Under the pieces are notes generated by a model. That model did no database searches. It saw only the letters and a list, made by a program, of their open reading frames with translations, and was not told where the DNA came from. Below, piece after piece: positions 54,471-62,740 of a stretch of 64,000 bases of DNA. Every line of letters starts with the position of its first letter. Position 1 is the stretch's first letter. Source of the stretch: Gallionellaceae bacterium (GTDB lineage Bacteria > Pseudomonadota > Gammaproteobacteria > Burkholderiales > Gallionellaceae); assembly GCA_030834965.1 (NCBI GenBank), contig JAUQWW010000014.1, positions 1 through 64,000 of the forward strand. The letters are read 5' to 3'. Position numbers and translations under genes: made by a program.

Positions 54471-55409
54471 ATGCACACGCTAATCTGCGGTTCCATGGCC
54501 TACGACACCATCATGGTGTTTCCGGACCAATTCAAGAGACACATTCTGCCCGAGCAGATTCACATCCTGAACGTTGCCTTTCTGGTGCCGGAGATGCGCC
54601 GCGAATTCGGTGGCTGCGCGGGGAATATTGCCTACAACCTGCAATTGCTCGGCGGCAGCCCGCTGATCATGGCAACGGTAGGCGACGACTTCGTCCCTTA
54701 TGCCGCGCGCCTGGAAAAGCTTGGCTTGGCGCAGCAACATATCCGCCATGTGCCGGAGACTTTTACCGGCCAGGCGTTCATCACCACCGACCTGGACGAC
54801 AACCAGATTACCGCTTTCCACCCCGGTGCAATGAGCTTCTCGGAACAGAACCATGTGGCCGAGGCAAACGGCGTGACGCTTGGCATCGTCTCACCGGACG
54901 GACGCAACGGTATGTTGCAGCATGCGCGTGAATTTCACGAGGCAGGCATCCCGTTCGTATTTGACCCGGGCCAGGGCATGCCGATGTTTGGCGGCGCGGA
55001 CCTGCTCAATTTTGTCGAGCAGGCCGATTACGTCACGCTGAACGATTACGAAGCCAAGATGCTGCAGGACAAGACCGGCAAAACCATTACAGAACTTGCC
55101 GAACGCACGCGCGCGCTCATCGTCACGCTGGGCGCCAAGGGCTCGGTCATTCATACCGACGGCAAGGAAATCAACATACCGACTCCCACGCCTGAAAAAA
55201 TTCTTGACCCTACGGGCTGCGGCGATGCCTACCGCGCCGGCCTGCTGCACGGCATACAGCTTGGCTGGGACTGGGAAACCACGGGCCGCCTCGCTTCGCT
55301 GATGGGCGCGCTCAAGATCGCCAGCCGCGGCGGCCAGAATCACCAGCCGACGCGCGATGAGCTGCGCGATCTGTTCCAGAAACATTTCGGTTATTCCATC
55401 AGCCTGTAA
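54471..55409 (+). CDS. PfkB-family kinase, adenosine kinase type
   Basis: 312 residues. PfkB family: GSMAYDTIMVFPDQFKRHIL at the start, GGCAGNIAYNLQLLGG (family motif 1), and the catalytic region PTGCGDAYRAGLLHGIQLGW with the anion-hole GCGDA. TLGAKGSVI precedes it. The proteobacterial members are annotated as carbohydrate or adenosine kinases; the substrate cannot be fixed by eye. A TATAAT lies at 54432-54437, 33 bases upstream. A GAGGG repeat separates it from the next gene. Confidence 0.88.
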   Translation: MHTLICGSMAYDTIMVFPDQFKRHILPEQIHILNVAFLVPEMRREFGGCAGNIAYNLQLLGGSPLIMATVGDDFVPYAARLEKLGLAQQHIRHVPETFTGQAFITTDLDDNQITAFHPGAMSFSEQNHVAEANGVTLGIVSPDGRNGMLQHAREFHEAGIPFVFDPGQGMPMFGGADLLNFVEQADYVTLNDYEAKMLQDKTGKTITELAERTRALIVTLGAKGSVIHTDGKEINIPTPTPEKILDPTGCGDAYRAGLLHGIQLGWDWETTGRLASLMGALKIASRGGQNHQPTRDELRDLFQKHFGYSISL

Positions 55410-55428
55410 TTTCAAGCGGACATGAGCT

Positions 55429-55488
55429 CCCTCTCCCCCAGCCCCTCTCCCGCGAGCGGGAGAGGGGTGCGCGAAGCGCGGGAGAGGG
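55429..55488. repeat. GAGGG-type palindromic repeat, copy 7
   Basis: CCCTCTCCCCCAGCCCCTCT then CCCGCGAGCGGGAGAGGGG and TGCGCGAAGCGCGGGAGAGGG. The clearest copy: a CCCCTCTCCCGC / GCGGGAGAGGGG hairpin flanked by a second pair of arms. It lies 22 bases before the following GTG start. Confidence 0.75.
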
Positions 55489-55509
55489 CAGCGCTATGAA
55501 CGGAAAACC

Positions 55510-56382
55510 GTGATCGATTGGAAGCACATCACTGCCGCCATCGGCCATACTACCCAGAGCCGCTTCGAACTTGCCGATGCCACGCCGATCAGCGGCGGCT
55601 GCATCAATCAAGCCTGGCGCATTGAAGGTCGCGGCGGCGCACGCTATTTCGTCAAGCTCAACGATGCCAACAAGCTAACCATGTTCGAAGCGGAGCACGC
55701 CGGATTAAATGCCATTGCCGCAACCCGCACTGTGCGCGTGCCGCAACCCATCGCTCACGGCACGGCAAGCGAGCACGCTTTCCTCGTGCTGGAATATCTC
55801 GACTTGCAGAGCAGCGGCGATGCACGCTTGCTCGGTGAGCAGCTTGCCGCATTGCATCGCACACAAGCTCTACAATTTGGCTTCCCGCAGGACAACACCA
55901 TCGGCGAAACGCCGCAACGCAACACCTGGGCATCCGACTGGATTTCGTTCTGGCGCGAACATCGCCTCGGCTTCCAGCTCGATCTCGCGGCGCGCAACGG
56001 TCACGGCGGAAACTTGCAGGAACTGGGCCACAAGCTGATGGAACGGCTGCCGGAATTCTTTGATGGCTGCCAGCCGCAGCCATCGCTGCTGCATGGCGAT
56101 CTGTGGGGCGGCAACCATGCTTTTACGCCCGATGGCACACCCGTCCTGTTCGACCCAGCGCCCTATTACGGCGACCGCGAAGCCGATCTCGCCATGACGG
56201 AGTTGTTTGGCGGCTTCGACCAGAATTTCTACGCAGCCTATCGTGCCGCATGGCCGCTACACGAAGGCTATGCCACGCGCAAGATTCTGTACAACCTGTA
56301 TCACACCCTCAACCACGCCAACATGTTTGGCGGCGGCTATGCAAGACAGGCGGAAGGGATGATGCGGCGGCTGCTGGGTTAA
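55510..56382 (+). CDS. Fructosamine kinase family protein
   Basis: 290 residues from the GTG at 55510. Fructosamine-3-kinase/ketosamine kinase fold (protein-kinase-like, YniA group), which phosphorylates ketoamine adducts on proteins to start deglycation. ATP site RYFVKLNDANKLTMFEAEHA, hinge LVLEYLDLQSSGDARLLG, catalytic HGDLWGGNHAFTPDG and the DPAPYYGDREADLAMTEL metal-binding loop. All key residues look present. Confidence 0.93.
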   Translation: MIDWKHITAAIGHTTQSRFELADATPISGGCINQAWRIEGRGGARYFVKLNDANKLTMFEAEHAGLNAIAATRTVRVPQPIAHGTASEHAFLVLEYLDLQSSGDARLLGEQLAALHRTQALQFGFPQDNTIGETPQRNTWASDWISFWREHRLGFQLDLAARNGHGGNLQELGHKLMERLPEFFDGCQPQPSLLHGDLWGGNHAFTPDGTPVLFDPAPYYGDREADLAMTELFGGFDQNFYAAYRAAWPLHEGYATRKILYNLYHTLNHANMFGGGYARQAEGMMRRLLG

Positions 56383-56706
56383 CAGTTGGGAAGGTCCAAG
56401 AACGGAACGTCAGGATCAATCAGGGGAAGGTCTGCTCCTCCGATGGGTCCGAGCATTTTCAATATAGAGACAGGCATATTATTTCTTGACGTGAAGTAGG
56501 GGTGGTACGTCGGCCACTTCTAGGCATAAAGCAGCTATGATCTTTGAACTTTGGAAAACCCGCTCAGGCCGGCAACCGGACGTTACCCAGGTGATTAGTG
56601 ACCTTCTCTTCCGTGTCGAAAGCGTGGTCGATTTCATATGAAACCTTCTTGCAAGGGACTGTTTGCATCAGTACCTGGCAACCCGAGCAATTCCCGTCAC
56701 CTCTAA
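56383..56706. other. Intergenic region between fructosamine kinase and apaH
   Basis: About 320 bases between two convergent genes with no supported coding frame. I see no clear terminator, repeat of the GAGGG family, or RNA gene. Composition is less GC-rich than the genes on either side. Confidence 0.4.
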
Positions 56707-57528
56707 TCACCAATTCTTCGCCACCGGCTTATCGCAGCTCACCTGAAACACCTGCCGATCTTCCAGGCGAATCGCCGATAGCGGCCCGCCCCACAGGCAA
56801 CCCGTATCCAGTGCAATGATTTGAGGGGTGACCTTCAGCCCCAGCGCCGACCAGTGTCCGCACACCACGGTGGCATCGGCGCTGGCGCGGCCCGGCACTT
56901 CGAACCACGGCATGAAGCCCGCAGGAATATTCTGCACTTCGCTCTTGAACTTGAATTCCATCTCGCCCTGCGCCGTGCAGATGCGCATGCGCGTGAAGGC
57001 ATTGGTGATGACGCGCAGGCGCTTGTAACCTTCGAGCGCATCGTCCCAATGGTCGGGGTGGTTGCCGTACATGCGCGTGAGATATTCATGGTAGTGCCTG
57101 CCATGCAACGCGGTTTCGGCTTCCTGTGCAAGCTGCTGCGCTTGCGCCACGGTCCAGCTCGGCAACAGGCCGGCATGAACCAGCACGAAATCATTCTCCA
57201 CATGCAGCAGGCGCTGCGCGCGCAACCAGCCCAGCAATTCGTCGCGATCCGGCGCATCGAGAATTTCCTGTAACGTGTCGCTCGGGTGCAGTTCGGCTAC
57301 GCCTTCGGCCACCGCGAGCAGGTGCAAATCGTGATTGCCCAGCACGGTGATGGCGGCATTCCCCAGCGACTTCACCAGACGCAACACGCCCAACGAATCC
57401 GGCCCGCGGTTGACCAGATCGCCGACCAGCCACAGATTGTCCTTTTCCGGATCGAAGCGCATCAGCGCCAGCAGCTTGCGAAGCTCGGTGCAGCAGCCTT
57501 GTATATCACCAACCGCATAGATCGCCAT
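56707..57528 (-). CDS. apaH: Diadenosine tetraphosphatase ApaH
   Basis: 273 residues from the ATG at 57528 ([20 protein letters not shown]); the longer open frame upstream lies within the glycosyltransferase gene. Calcineurin-like phosphoesterase: [32 protein letters not shown] and HAGLLPSW supply the metal ligands. Symmetrically hydrolyses Ap4A to ADP and may decap Np4-capped RNA. The start overlaps the upstream stop as TAATG. Confidence 0.95.
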   Translation of the reverse strand: MAIYAVGDIQGCCTELRKLLALMRFDPEKDNLWLVGDLVNRGPDSLGVLRLVKSLGNAAITVLGNHDLHLLAVAEGVAELHPSDTLQEILDAPDRDELLGWLRAQRLLHVENDFVLVHAGLLPSWTVAQAQQLAQEAETALHGRHYHEYLTRMYGNHPDHWDDALEGYKRLRVITNAFTRMRICTAQGEMEFKFKSEVQNIPAGFMPWFEVPGRASADATVVCGHWSALGLKVTPQIIALDTGCLWGGPLSAIRLEDRQVFQVSCDKPVAKNW

Positions 57529-58610
57529 TATTTTAGGCCCGCCAATTGTTGTATTTCCGCAATAACGCTTGCCACCGGAAGATTCTGCAGGCAATCGCTC
57601 AGGCTGGCGATGTGTCGCTCGCAACCTTCGTGCATGCACGGCACGCAGTCGCCGCCGCCTTGCAGCAGCACGACGTTGTTTACGCGCTGCGTGCCCTTCA
57701 TAGCCCAAGGATTGTGATCTTCAGTATATCCCTTGGGCCAAGGTCCCCATTTGACCGGGTTAGAAGGGCCGAACAGCGCAACGGTGGGCGTGCCTGTTGC
57801 CGCCGCGACGTGGGTGAGCATCGTGTCCGGCCCCACATAAACCCTGGCACGGCTGACGAGAAAGGCGCTTTCGGCAATGCTGAACTTGCCTGCCATGTTT
57901 ACTGCGCCATCCGGCAACATGCGAAATATATTGTCCACATATTCCATCTCATCCGGGAAATTTCCGCCGGTGAGGACGACGCGCGTTCCCCGCCCTTTCA
58001 GCCAGCACGCAAGCGCAGCCCAGTTTTCCTGGCGCCACATCTTGTAGGCGAATTTCGGATACACATGCAGCACCGCAAAAGCTTCCGTGCGGACATCAAA
58101 CGGCACGTTGCTGGCAACATGCGCTTCGTCGGATGCATTCCATGACGCCACGACCTCATGGCTGCGCTCGATACCCAGCAATCCGGCCAGCTTGAGGTTC
58201 ATCAGCACGGTATGGGTATTCAGGTTATCGAATGTCACCCAGTGAGACAGCAAATGTTGTTTCCAACCTTGCTTGCTGTCGTCTTCCACCAGCCCCACTC
58301 GCTTCTTGCCGGCAAGCCATGCGTAAATCGTGGGCCGGTCTCCCGTCAGCGTGGAGAGGGCAAGATCGTAGCGACGGAACAGCCGCGCAACGAAGCTCAG
58401 ATGCTGCCAGAATCCCAGGCGCGCGGGCACGGTGATGATGCGGCTAATGTCGGGATTGTGAGATAGCACGCCTTCGGTATGCTCAAATACCAGCACGTCT
58501 ATCTCGGCCTGTGGCCATGCCTGGCGCAAGGAACGAAGCAGCGGCGTGGTCAGCAGCACATCGCCGATGCGCCGGGTGGCGATCACCAGCATACGTTGCG
58601 GCACGTTCAT
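57528..58610 (-). CDS. Glycosyltransferase family 9 (heptosyltransferase-like)
   Basis: 360 residues from the ATG at 58610, with GGAGCGG upstream; the longer frame lacks support. GT9 hallmarks: [20 protein letters not shown] at the N-terminus, an [12 protein letters not shown] strand, and the C-terminal donor site [20 protein letters not shown] with [14 protein letters not shown]. Transfers a sugar (heptose in known members) from a nucleotide donor to the LPS core. [11 protein letters not shown] motif near the C-terminus resembles the Cys cluster of LPS heptosyltransferases. Coupled to apaH, divergent from the next gene. Confidence 0.88.
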   Translation of the reverse strand: MNVPQRMLVIATRRIGDVLLTTPLLRSLRQAWPQAEIDVLVFEHTEGVLSHNPDISRIITVPARLGFWQHLSFVARLFRRYDLALSTLTGDRPTIYAWLAGKKRVGLVEDDSKQGWKQHLLSHWVTFDNLNTHTVLMNLKLAGLLGIERSHEVVASWNASDEAHVASNVPFDVRTEAFAVLHVYPKFAYKMWRQENWAALACWLKGRGTRVVLTGGNFPDEMEYVDNIFRMLPDGAVNMAGKFSIAESAFLVSRARVYVGPDTMLTHVAAATGTPTVALFGPSNPVKWGPWPKGYTEDHNPWAMKGTQRVNNVVLLQGGGDCVPCMHEGCERHIASLSDCLQNLPVASVIAEIQQLAGLK

Positions 58611-58686
58611 GGCCGCTCCGCTTTGTTCGAAATGCTTACAATTTTCATATACACTGCCGGGCTGAAGTCGTTTCATTTTACCCACT

Positions 58687-59616
58687 ATGCCCAAACTTTA
58701 CATTGACGAGTTTGTCGGAATTACCAATCGTCTTGAAACCCTGCCGCTCGCTTTTGCCATCCGTCATGCCTACGGCCACGACATTATTCTGGACTGGCAT
58801 GAACTGGATTCTTTCAGCGTCGACGACACCCGCCGCGGCAAGGTGCGGCTGTTGGCAAGGCTGGGCGCGATGCGCATCCGGGATTGCGACGCGGCAACAT
58901 TTGCGGGCCTGAAGAACAAGAAGATCATCCTGCGCTCGCTCGACGGGCCGTCTGACAAGCTTGACCCGATCTATCTGCAGGTGGCCTCCAAGATTCACCT
59001 GAATCCCGCACTGGCGAGCGCCATACGCGCAATGTTTGCGCCGGTGCAGGGCAGGCCATTGGTTGGCGTGCATATCCGCCATGGAGACTATGTGGTCACC
59101 GATGAAAACGTGTACGACATCAGAGACGTGGAATGGCCTGCTGTGCCCGTCTGGTGGTACGAGAAGACCATGGCGGCAATTGCCGCGAAGCAGAAGGATG
59201 TCTGTTTTTTTCTCTCCAGCACGGGCGATCCGGCTGCCTACACCGCGCTGCATCGCAACTTCGACGTGCTGACGCTGGACACGCATTCCCCCTACACCTA
59301 CAAGGGGCCGGATCACGAGTCACGTGTGAATCCGGTGGCTGACTTGTTCGCGCTGGCATGCTGCCCGGTCATGCTGGCGACACCTATTTCCGGATATTCA
59401 CATTGGGCCGCCAACGTGCTGGGCAGACCGACCACCTGCATCGTTCCATTGCCCGGCGCGACGCCCGAGCATCCGCTGAAGGGCATGGTCAAGCTATATG
59501 GCAGCCGCCTCCCACGCTGGCGTGCTGCTGGAAGGGAAGGCACCGACACTGTGAAAATTTCTGATGATTTCGAGGGTGTGGATCTGACCGGAAGCGCAAA
59601 CACCGACTGGCTTTAG
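58687..59616 (+). CDS. Fucosyltransferase-like glycosyltransferase
   Basis: 309 residues, no signal peptide. VGVHIRHGDY at 126-135 is motif I (HxRxGDY) of alpha-1,2/alpha-1,6 fucosyltransferases (GT11/GT23) and related O-fucosyl enzymes that use GDP-fucose. Later PVADLFALACCPVMLATPIS and GYSHWAANVLGRPT resemble motif II/III positions. It opens with LYIDEFVGITNRLETLPLAF, in place of the usual GNQLFQY-like GxGNQxFQ. Donor and acceptor cannot be fixed. It is the only gene of this locus on the plus strand; its end overlaps the GT2 gene end by four bases. Confidence 0.7.
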   Translation: MPKLYIDEFVGITNRLETLPLAFAIRHAYGHDIILDWHELDSFSVDDTRRGKVRLLARLGAMRIRDCDAATFAGLKNKKIILRSLDGPSDKLDPIYLQVASKIHLNPALASAIRAMFAPVQGRPLVGVHIRHGDYVVTDENVYDIRDVEWPAVPVWWYEKTMAAIAAKQKDVCFFLSSTGDPAAYTALHRNFDVLTLDTHSPYTYKGPDHESRVNPVADLFALACCPVMLATPISGYSHWAANVLGRPTTCIVPLPGATPEHPLKGMVKLYGSRLPRWRAAGREGTDTVKISDDFEGVDLTGSANTDWL

Positions 59617-60362
59617 CTGCTCTTTCTATTGAGCAGCATCAGCTTGATGTAGCGGTAATACGTGGCTTCTGCATTGGATACCGCCAGCATGAATCCCTCG
59701 CGTCCGTCGAGAAACCCTCTGCGCAGAAAATAGGTGCGCATGAACGCCCATAGTCCATGAAGAATGGCCGTCGATAGCCCGGCCTTTCGCTGCTTCTGGT
59801 CGAGCATGCGCGCGCCTGTCGTCGAGTAGCTGTTGACCTTGTCCAGCACTTCTTCCAGGTCGCGGTAGGTATCGTGCAGCAAGGGGGATTTGAGCGTGCC
59901 CGTGGCCCCGTCGACGAGCAAGCGTTCGTGCACCAGGTCATCGCTGAAGCGGGCGGAGCCGCGCCTAAACAGGCGCGTCACATAATCCGGCCACCAGCCG
60001 GAATGGCGCATGAATCGCCCGCAGAAGCTGGACAGGCGCGGCATCCTGAATGCTGAACAGTTGCCGGGTATGGCCATTGCGGCCTGTATTTCGTCACGCA
60101 ACTCCGGAGAGATGCGCTCGTCCGCATCCAGCGACAAGACCCATTCCTTGCTGGCGTAGCTCAAGGTACGGTTCTTCTGGATGCCAAAGCCGGGCCAGTC
60201 ATGGCTGTAAACATGTGGAGTAAATTCGCGGCATATGGCAACCGTATTATCCGTGCTGCCGGAATCTACCACTATGATTTCGTCTGCCCACGTCACCGAC
60301 TCAAGGCACGTGCGGATCGCATGTGCTTCATTGTGAGCGATGACGATGATTGACAGGCTCAA
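59613..60362 (-). CDS. Glycosyltransferase family 2 (WaaE/KdtX type)
   Basis: 249 residues from a TTG at 60362, whose first bases overlap the upstream stop (TTGA). GT-A fold: SIIVIAHNEAHAIRTCLESV, DEIIVVDSGSTDNTVAICRE, and the LSLDADERIS DxD motif that binds the metal-nucleotide. FPGYAIG-like WPGFGIQKNRTLSYASKEWV and RLSSFCGRFMRHSGWWPDYV fit the LPS core beta-1,4-glucosyltransferases. A C-terminal hydrophobic/basic part (LWAFMRTYFLRRGFL) suggests membrane contact. Confidence 0.88.
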   Translation of the reverse strand: MSLSIIVIAHNEAHAIRTCLESVTWADEIIVVDSGSTDNTVAICREFTPHVYSHDWPGFGIQKNRTLSYASKEWVLSLDADERISPELRDEIQAAMAIPGNCSAFRMPRLSSFCGRFMRHSGWWPDYVTRLFRRGSARFSDDLVHERLLVDGATGTLKSPLLHDTYRDLEEVLDKVNSYSTTGARMLDQKQRKAGLSTAILHGLWAFMRTYFLRRGFLDGREGFMLAVSNAEATYYRYIKLMLLNRKSS

Positions 60363-61645
60363 TTTCTATCCTCGGTGCGCTTCTGCGCCGTGCTCAATCC
60401 GGCAAACAGCACGCCGCTCATCCACGCAAAAAACAAGCCCTCGGAATGATCCAGCAGCAGCGAATTGAACAGGCTGCCTGAAGCAATGGTCAGCAACATT
60501 CCTCGGGCCAGATTTTGCTCCAGCGCAGTCGGCAATAAGCCTGCCATACGCCACTGTGTGAAGAATAGATATAGCAGCAATCCCAGCCCCAGCACACCCA
60601 ACTGTACCGTGATCAGCAAATACTGGTTATGCGGGTTGTTGGATGACGCCACGGCAGTATTCCTGATTTTTTCGCCATATGCTTTTTCAAATCCGCCGGT
60701 TCCGACACCGAACAACGGATGGTCGCGGATGATTGCCAGGCTGTTTGTATAATAGTCCATGCGCAATCCTGCGGAAGTCACGGCACCTTGCCCGGGTTGC
60801 CATGCAGCTATCTCCGTGGCTGCCAAATTAATCCTCTTTCGCATCGTGTCGGCGCCATAATACCCTGCAACTCCCACGACCAGGAGCACCCCCAGCGCAA
60901 CAGCAAAACCTTTCCGGCCCAGCCAGTCGAAACAGAAATAAACCATCAAAGCCGCGAGCACCACATAGCCGGTTCTGCCTTGCACCATGAACAGTATATT
61001 GCAGGCTGCCAGCGCCGACGCAAGTGCAAACGCCAAGCGCAGACGCGGCGACTCGGCATAGCGCGCCTTCATCGCCAGCAGGTAAGCAAAGAACGCCATG
61101 AAAATATTTTGCGTGATATGCATCCTGAAGACGTAGGGGTTATCTGCGGTGCCTTGGATAAGCCAACTATGGGAGAGTAACCCGATCTTGGTGGCATAGG
61201 ACAAAATCAAGGTCAGCGCCATGGCCAGCATGAAGCCTAGAATGCCGAAGCGGCGGGCTTTTTCTTCCTTGAACAGGAAAATCAGTATGGGAATAAATAG
61301 GACATCGAGATACTTCCCGAGATAGTTCAGCGCGTCAGTTGAGGTGCCTTGCCCATAAGAACAGCCCACTATTAGCAATCCAAAAAGTGCCAGCGCAGCG
61401 AGTGCGACCGGATTTGTTCTGATCGTGGCCAATTTCTGCATGAAGCCCGCACTAACCAGCCAGAACACCAAGATCACAAATAGCAAAATATTATCCAGCG
61501 CAGTGGAGATGGGGACAGAAAAACCGATCGCAATCGCCGACCATTTGGCGAGTGCTTCTGCGCCTTTACGTATGTTTAATCCTTGCACTGTATTTAAATT
61601 TGGTTCAAAGCAAAGCGCGAAATATTCTGTTCCGACGCGGTTCAA
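60359..61645 (-). CDS. O-antigen ligase/polymerase-type membrane protein
   Basis: 428 residues, about 11 TM helices (LDNILLFVILVFWLVSAGFM, LTLILSYATKIGLLSHSW and others). The long periplasmic loop contains the WaaL/Wzy pattern RMDYYTNSLAIIRDHPLFGV, GTGGFEKAYGEKI and NNPHNQYLLITVQLGVLGLG; H and R residues of this loop are essential in WaaL. Probably attaches O-antigen to the lipid A core. A TTG at 61645 overlaps the upstream stop (TTGA); a GTG about 20 codons later is a possible alternative. Confidence 0.85.
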   Translation of the reverse strand: MNRVGTEYFALCFEPNLNTVQGLNIRKGAEALAKWSAIAIGFSVPISTALDNILLFVILVFWLVSAGFMQKLATIRTNPVALAALALFGLLIVGCSYGQGTSTDALNYLGKYLDVLFIPILIFLFKEEKARRFGILGFMLAMALTLILSYATKIGLLSHSWLIQGTADNPYVFRMHITQNIFMAFFAYLLAMKARYAESPRLRLAFALASALAACNILFMVQGRTGYVVLAALMVYFCFDWLGRKGFAVALGVLLVVGVAGYYGADTMRKRINLAATEIAAWQPGQGAVTSAGLRMDYYTNSLAIIRDHPLFGVGTGGFEKAYGEKIRNTAVASSNNPHNQYLLITVQLGVLGLGLLLYLFFTQWRMAGLLPTALEQNLARGMLLTIASGSLFNSLLLDHSEGLFFAWMSGVLFAGLSTAQKRTEDRN

Positions 61646-62733
61646 TTATTGATCAACTTCAGCAGGCGCTCGATGTTGGCATCGAGTGAAAACTTTTCCA
61701 TTACGTCCACCTTGCCAGCCGCCGCCATTTGTTGCATTTGCTGCGGATGATTGAGCGCCCATGCAATTGCATCCTGCCAGGCCTGCAAGTTACCAGGCTC
61801 GACCAACAACCCGGTTTGCTGATGGGTGATGGTTTCGGGTATTCCTCCCACATTGCTGGCGACAACGGGAACGCCCAAACTAAGTGCTTCGATTTGCGCC
61901 ATGCCCAAAGGCTCGATGAGCGACGGCATTATGACGATGTCGGCACGCATTAACAAGGCGGGAACCTGCTGCAGCATGCCGGTAAGCAGTACGTGCTCCT
62001 CAATTTTCAGTGTGCGCACACGCTCCTGTATCGGCTTGCGCATTTCCCCCTCACCGGCGATCACATAGCGCAGATCCGGAAAATCAGGCAGCAAGTGTGC
62101 CAGTACATCGAGCATGAACAAGTGTCCCTTTTCTGGCCTGAGCATCGCAGCATGCACCAGCAATCTTCCTGCATGGTTGGCAAGCCAGCCCTCGACTGTT
62201 TCTGGCAGCGGCTGCTGTGCCTTCGTTGCGATTTCATCGAATGCCAACCCTGGGTAGAGAATATGAATCCGTTCTGGGTTAACGCGGGGATTTTGCAGAA
62301 TTCTTTCACGCATTTCTCGGCTGGGCACCAACGTCATATCCGCCAGCCAGTTATAGGTCCATGAATGTGGAATATCGTGCTGATACGTTCTGGAGCGCAC
62401 AAGGTGCGGCCTGTAACCGGCAAGGCGTGCCGCCAGCCCGCAGACATTCGCATCATGACCGCTATGACTGATGATGGCTGCAGGTTGCCAGCGACGCAAC
62501 AACTTTGTCACTTGGTAAATACTGGGTATATGCAGGCTGTTCCTGAATGGCACCAATTCCACATCCAGGCTCCGCTCCAGTGCTGCATGGTGAATACCGC
62601 TTAGGGGCCGGCATGCAAGCCTGACTGAAATGCCGCGTGATCGCAAGGCAGTCATTTGCTGCAATAATTGAAGCTCCTGCCCGCCCAGGTTGGGTGAACT
62701 CTCCGAAAACAGGATTTTCTCGATCACGCTCAA
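61642..62733 (-). CDS. Glycosyltransferase family 4
   Basis: 363 residues. GT-B fold: acceptor-side KILFSESSPNLGGQELQLLQ at the N-terminus; donor-side LLVHAAMLRPEKGHLFMLDV, YVIAGEGEMRKPIQERV, MPSLIEPLGMAQIEALSLGV with the EX7E motif, then PVVASNVGGIPETI. Longest start is TTG at 62733; a GTG two codons on gives MIEKILFSE and may be the real one. Seven bases from the epimerase gene stop, so part of the same operon. Confidence 0.9.
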   Translation of the reverse strand: MSVIEKILFSESSPNLGGQELQLLQQMTALRSRGISVRLACRPLSGIHHAALERSLDVELVPFRNSLHIPSIYQVTKLLRRWQPAAIISHSGHDANVCGLAARLAGYRPHLVRSRTYQHDIPHSWTYNWLADMTLVPSREMRERILQNPRVNPERIHILYPGLAFDEIATKAQQPLPETVEGWLANHAGRLLVHAAMLRPEKGHLFMLDVLAHLLPDFPDLRYVIAGEGEMRKPIQERVRTLKIEEHVLLTGMLQQVPALLMRADIVIMPSLIEPLGMAQIEALSLGVPVVASNVGGIPETITHQQTGLLVEPGNLQAWQDAIAWALNHPQQMQQMAAAGKVDVMEKFSLDANIERLLKLINN

Positions 62734-62740
62734 TACCGCA

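Noticed and set aside
56598-56819. 73-codon frame in the gap before apaH
   Set aside because: No ribosome site, overlaps the 3' end of apaH, and the sequence has no protein-like pattern.
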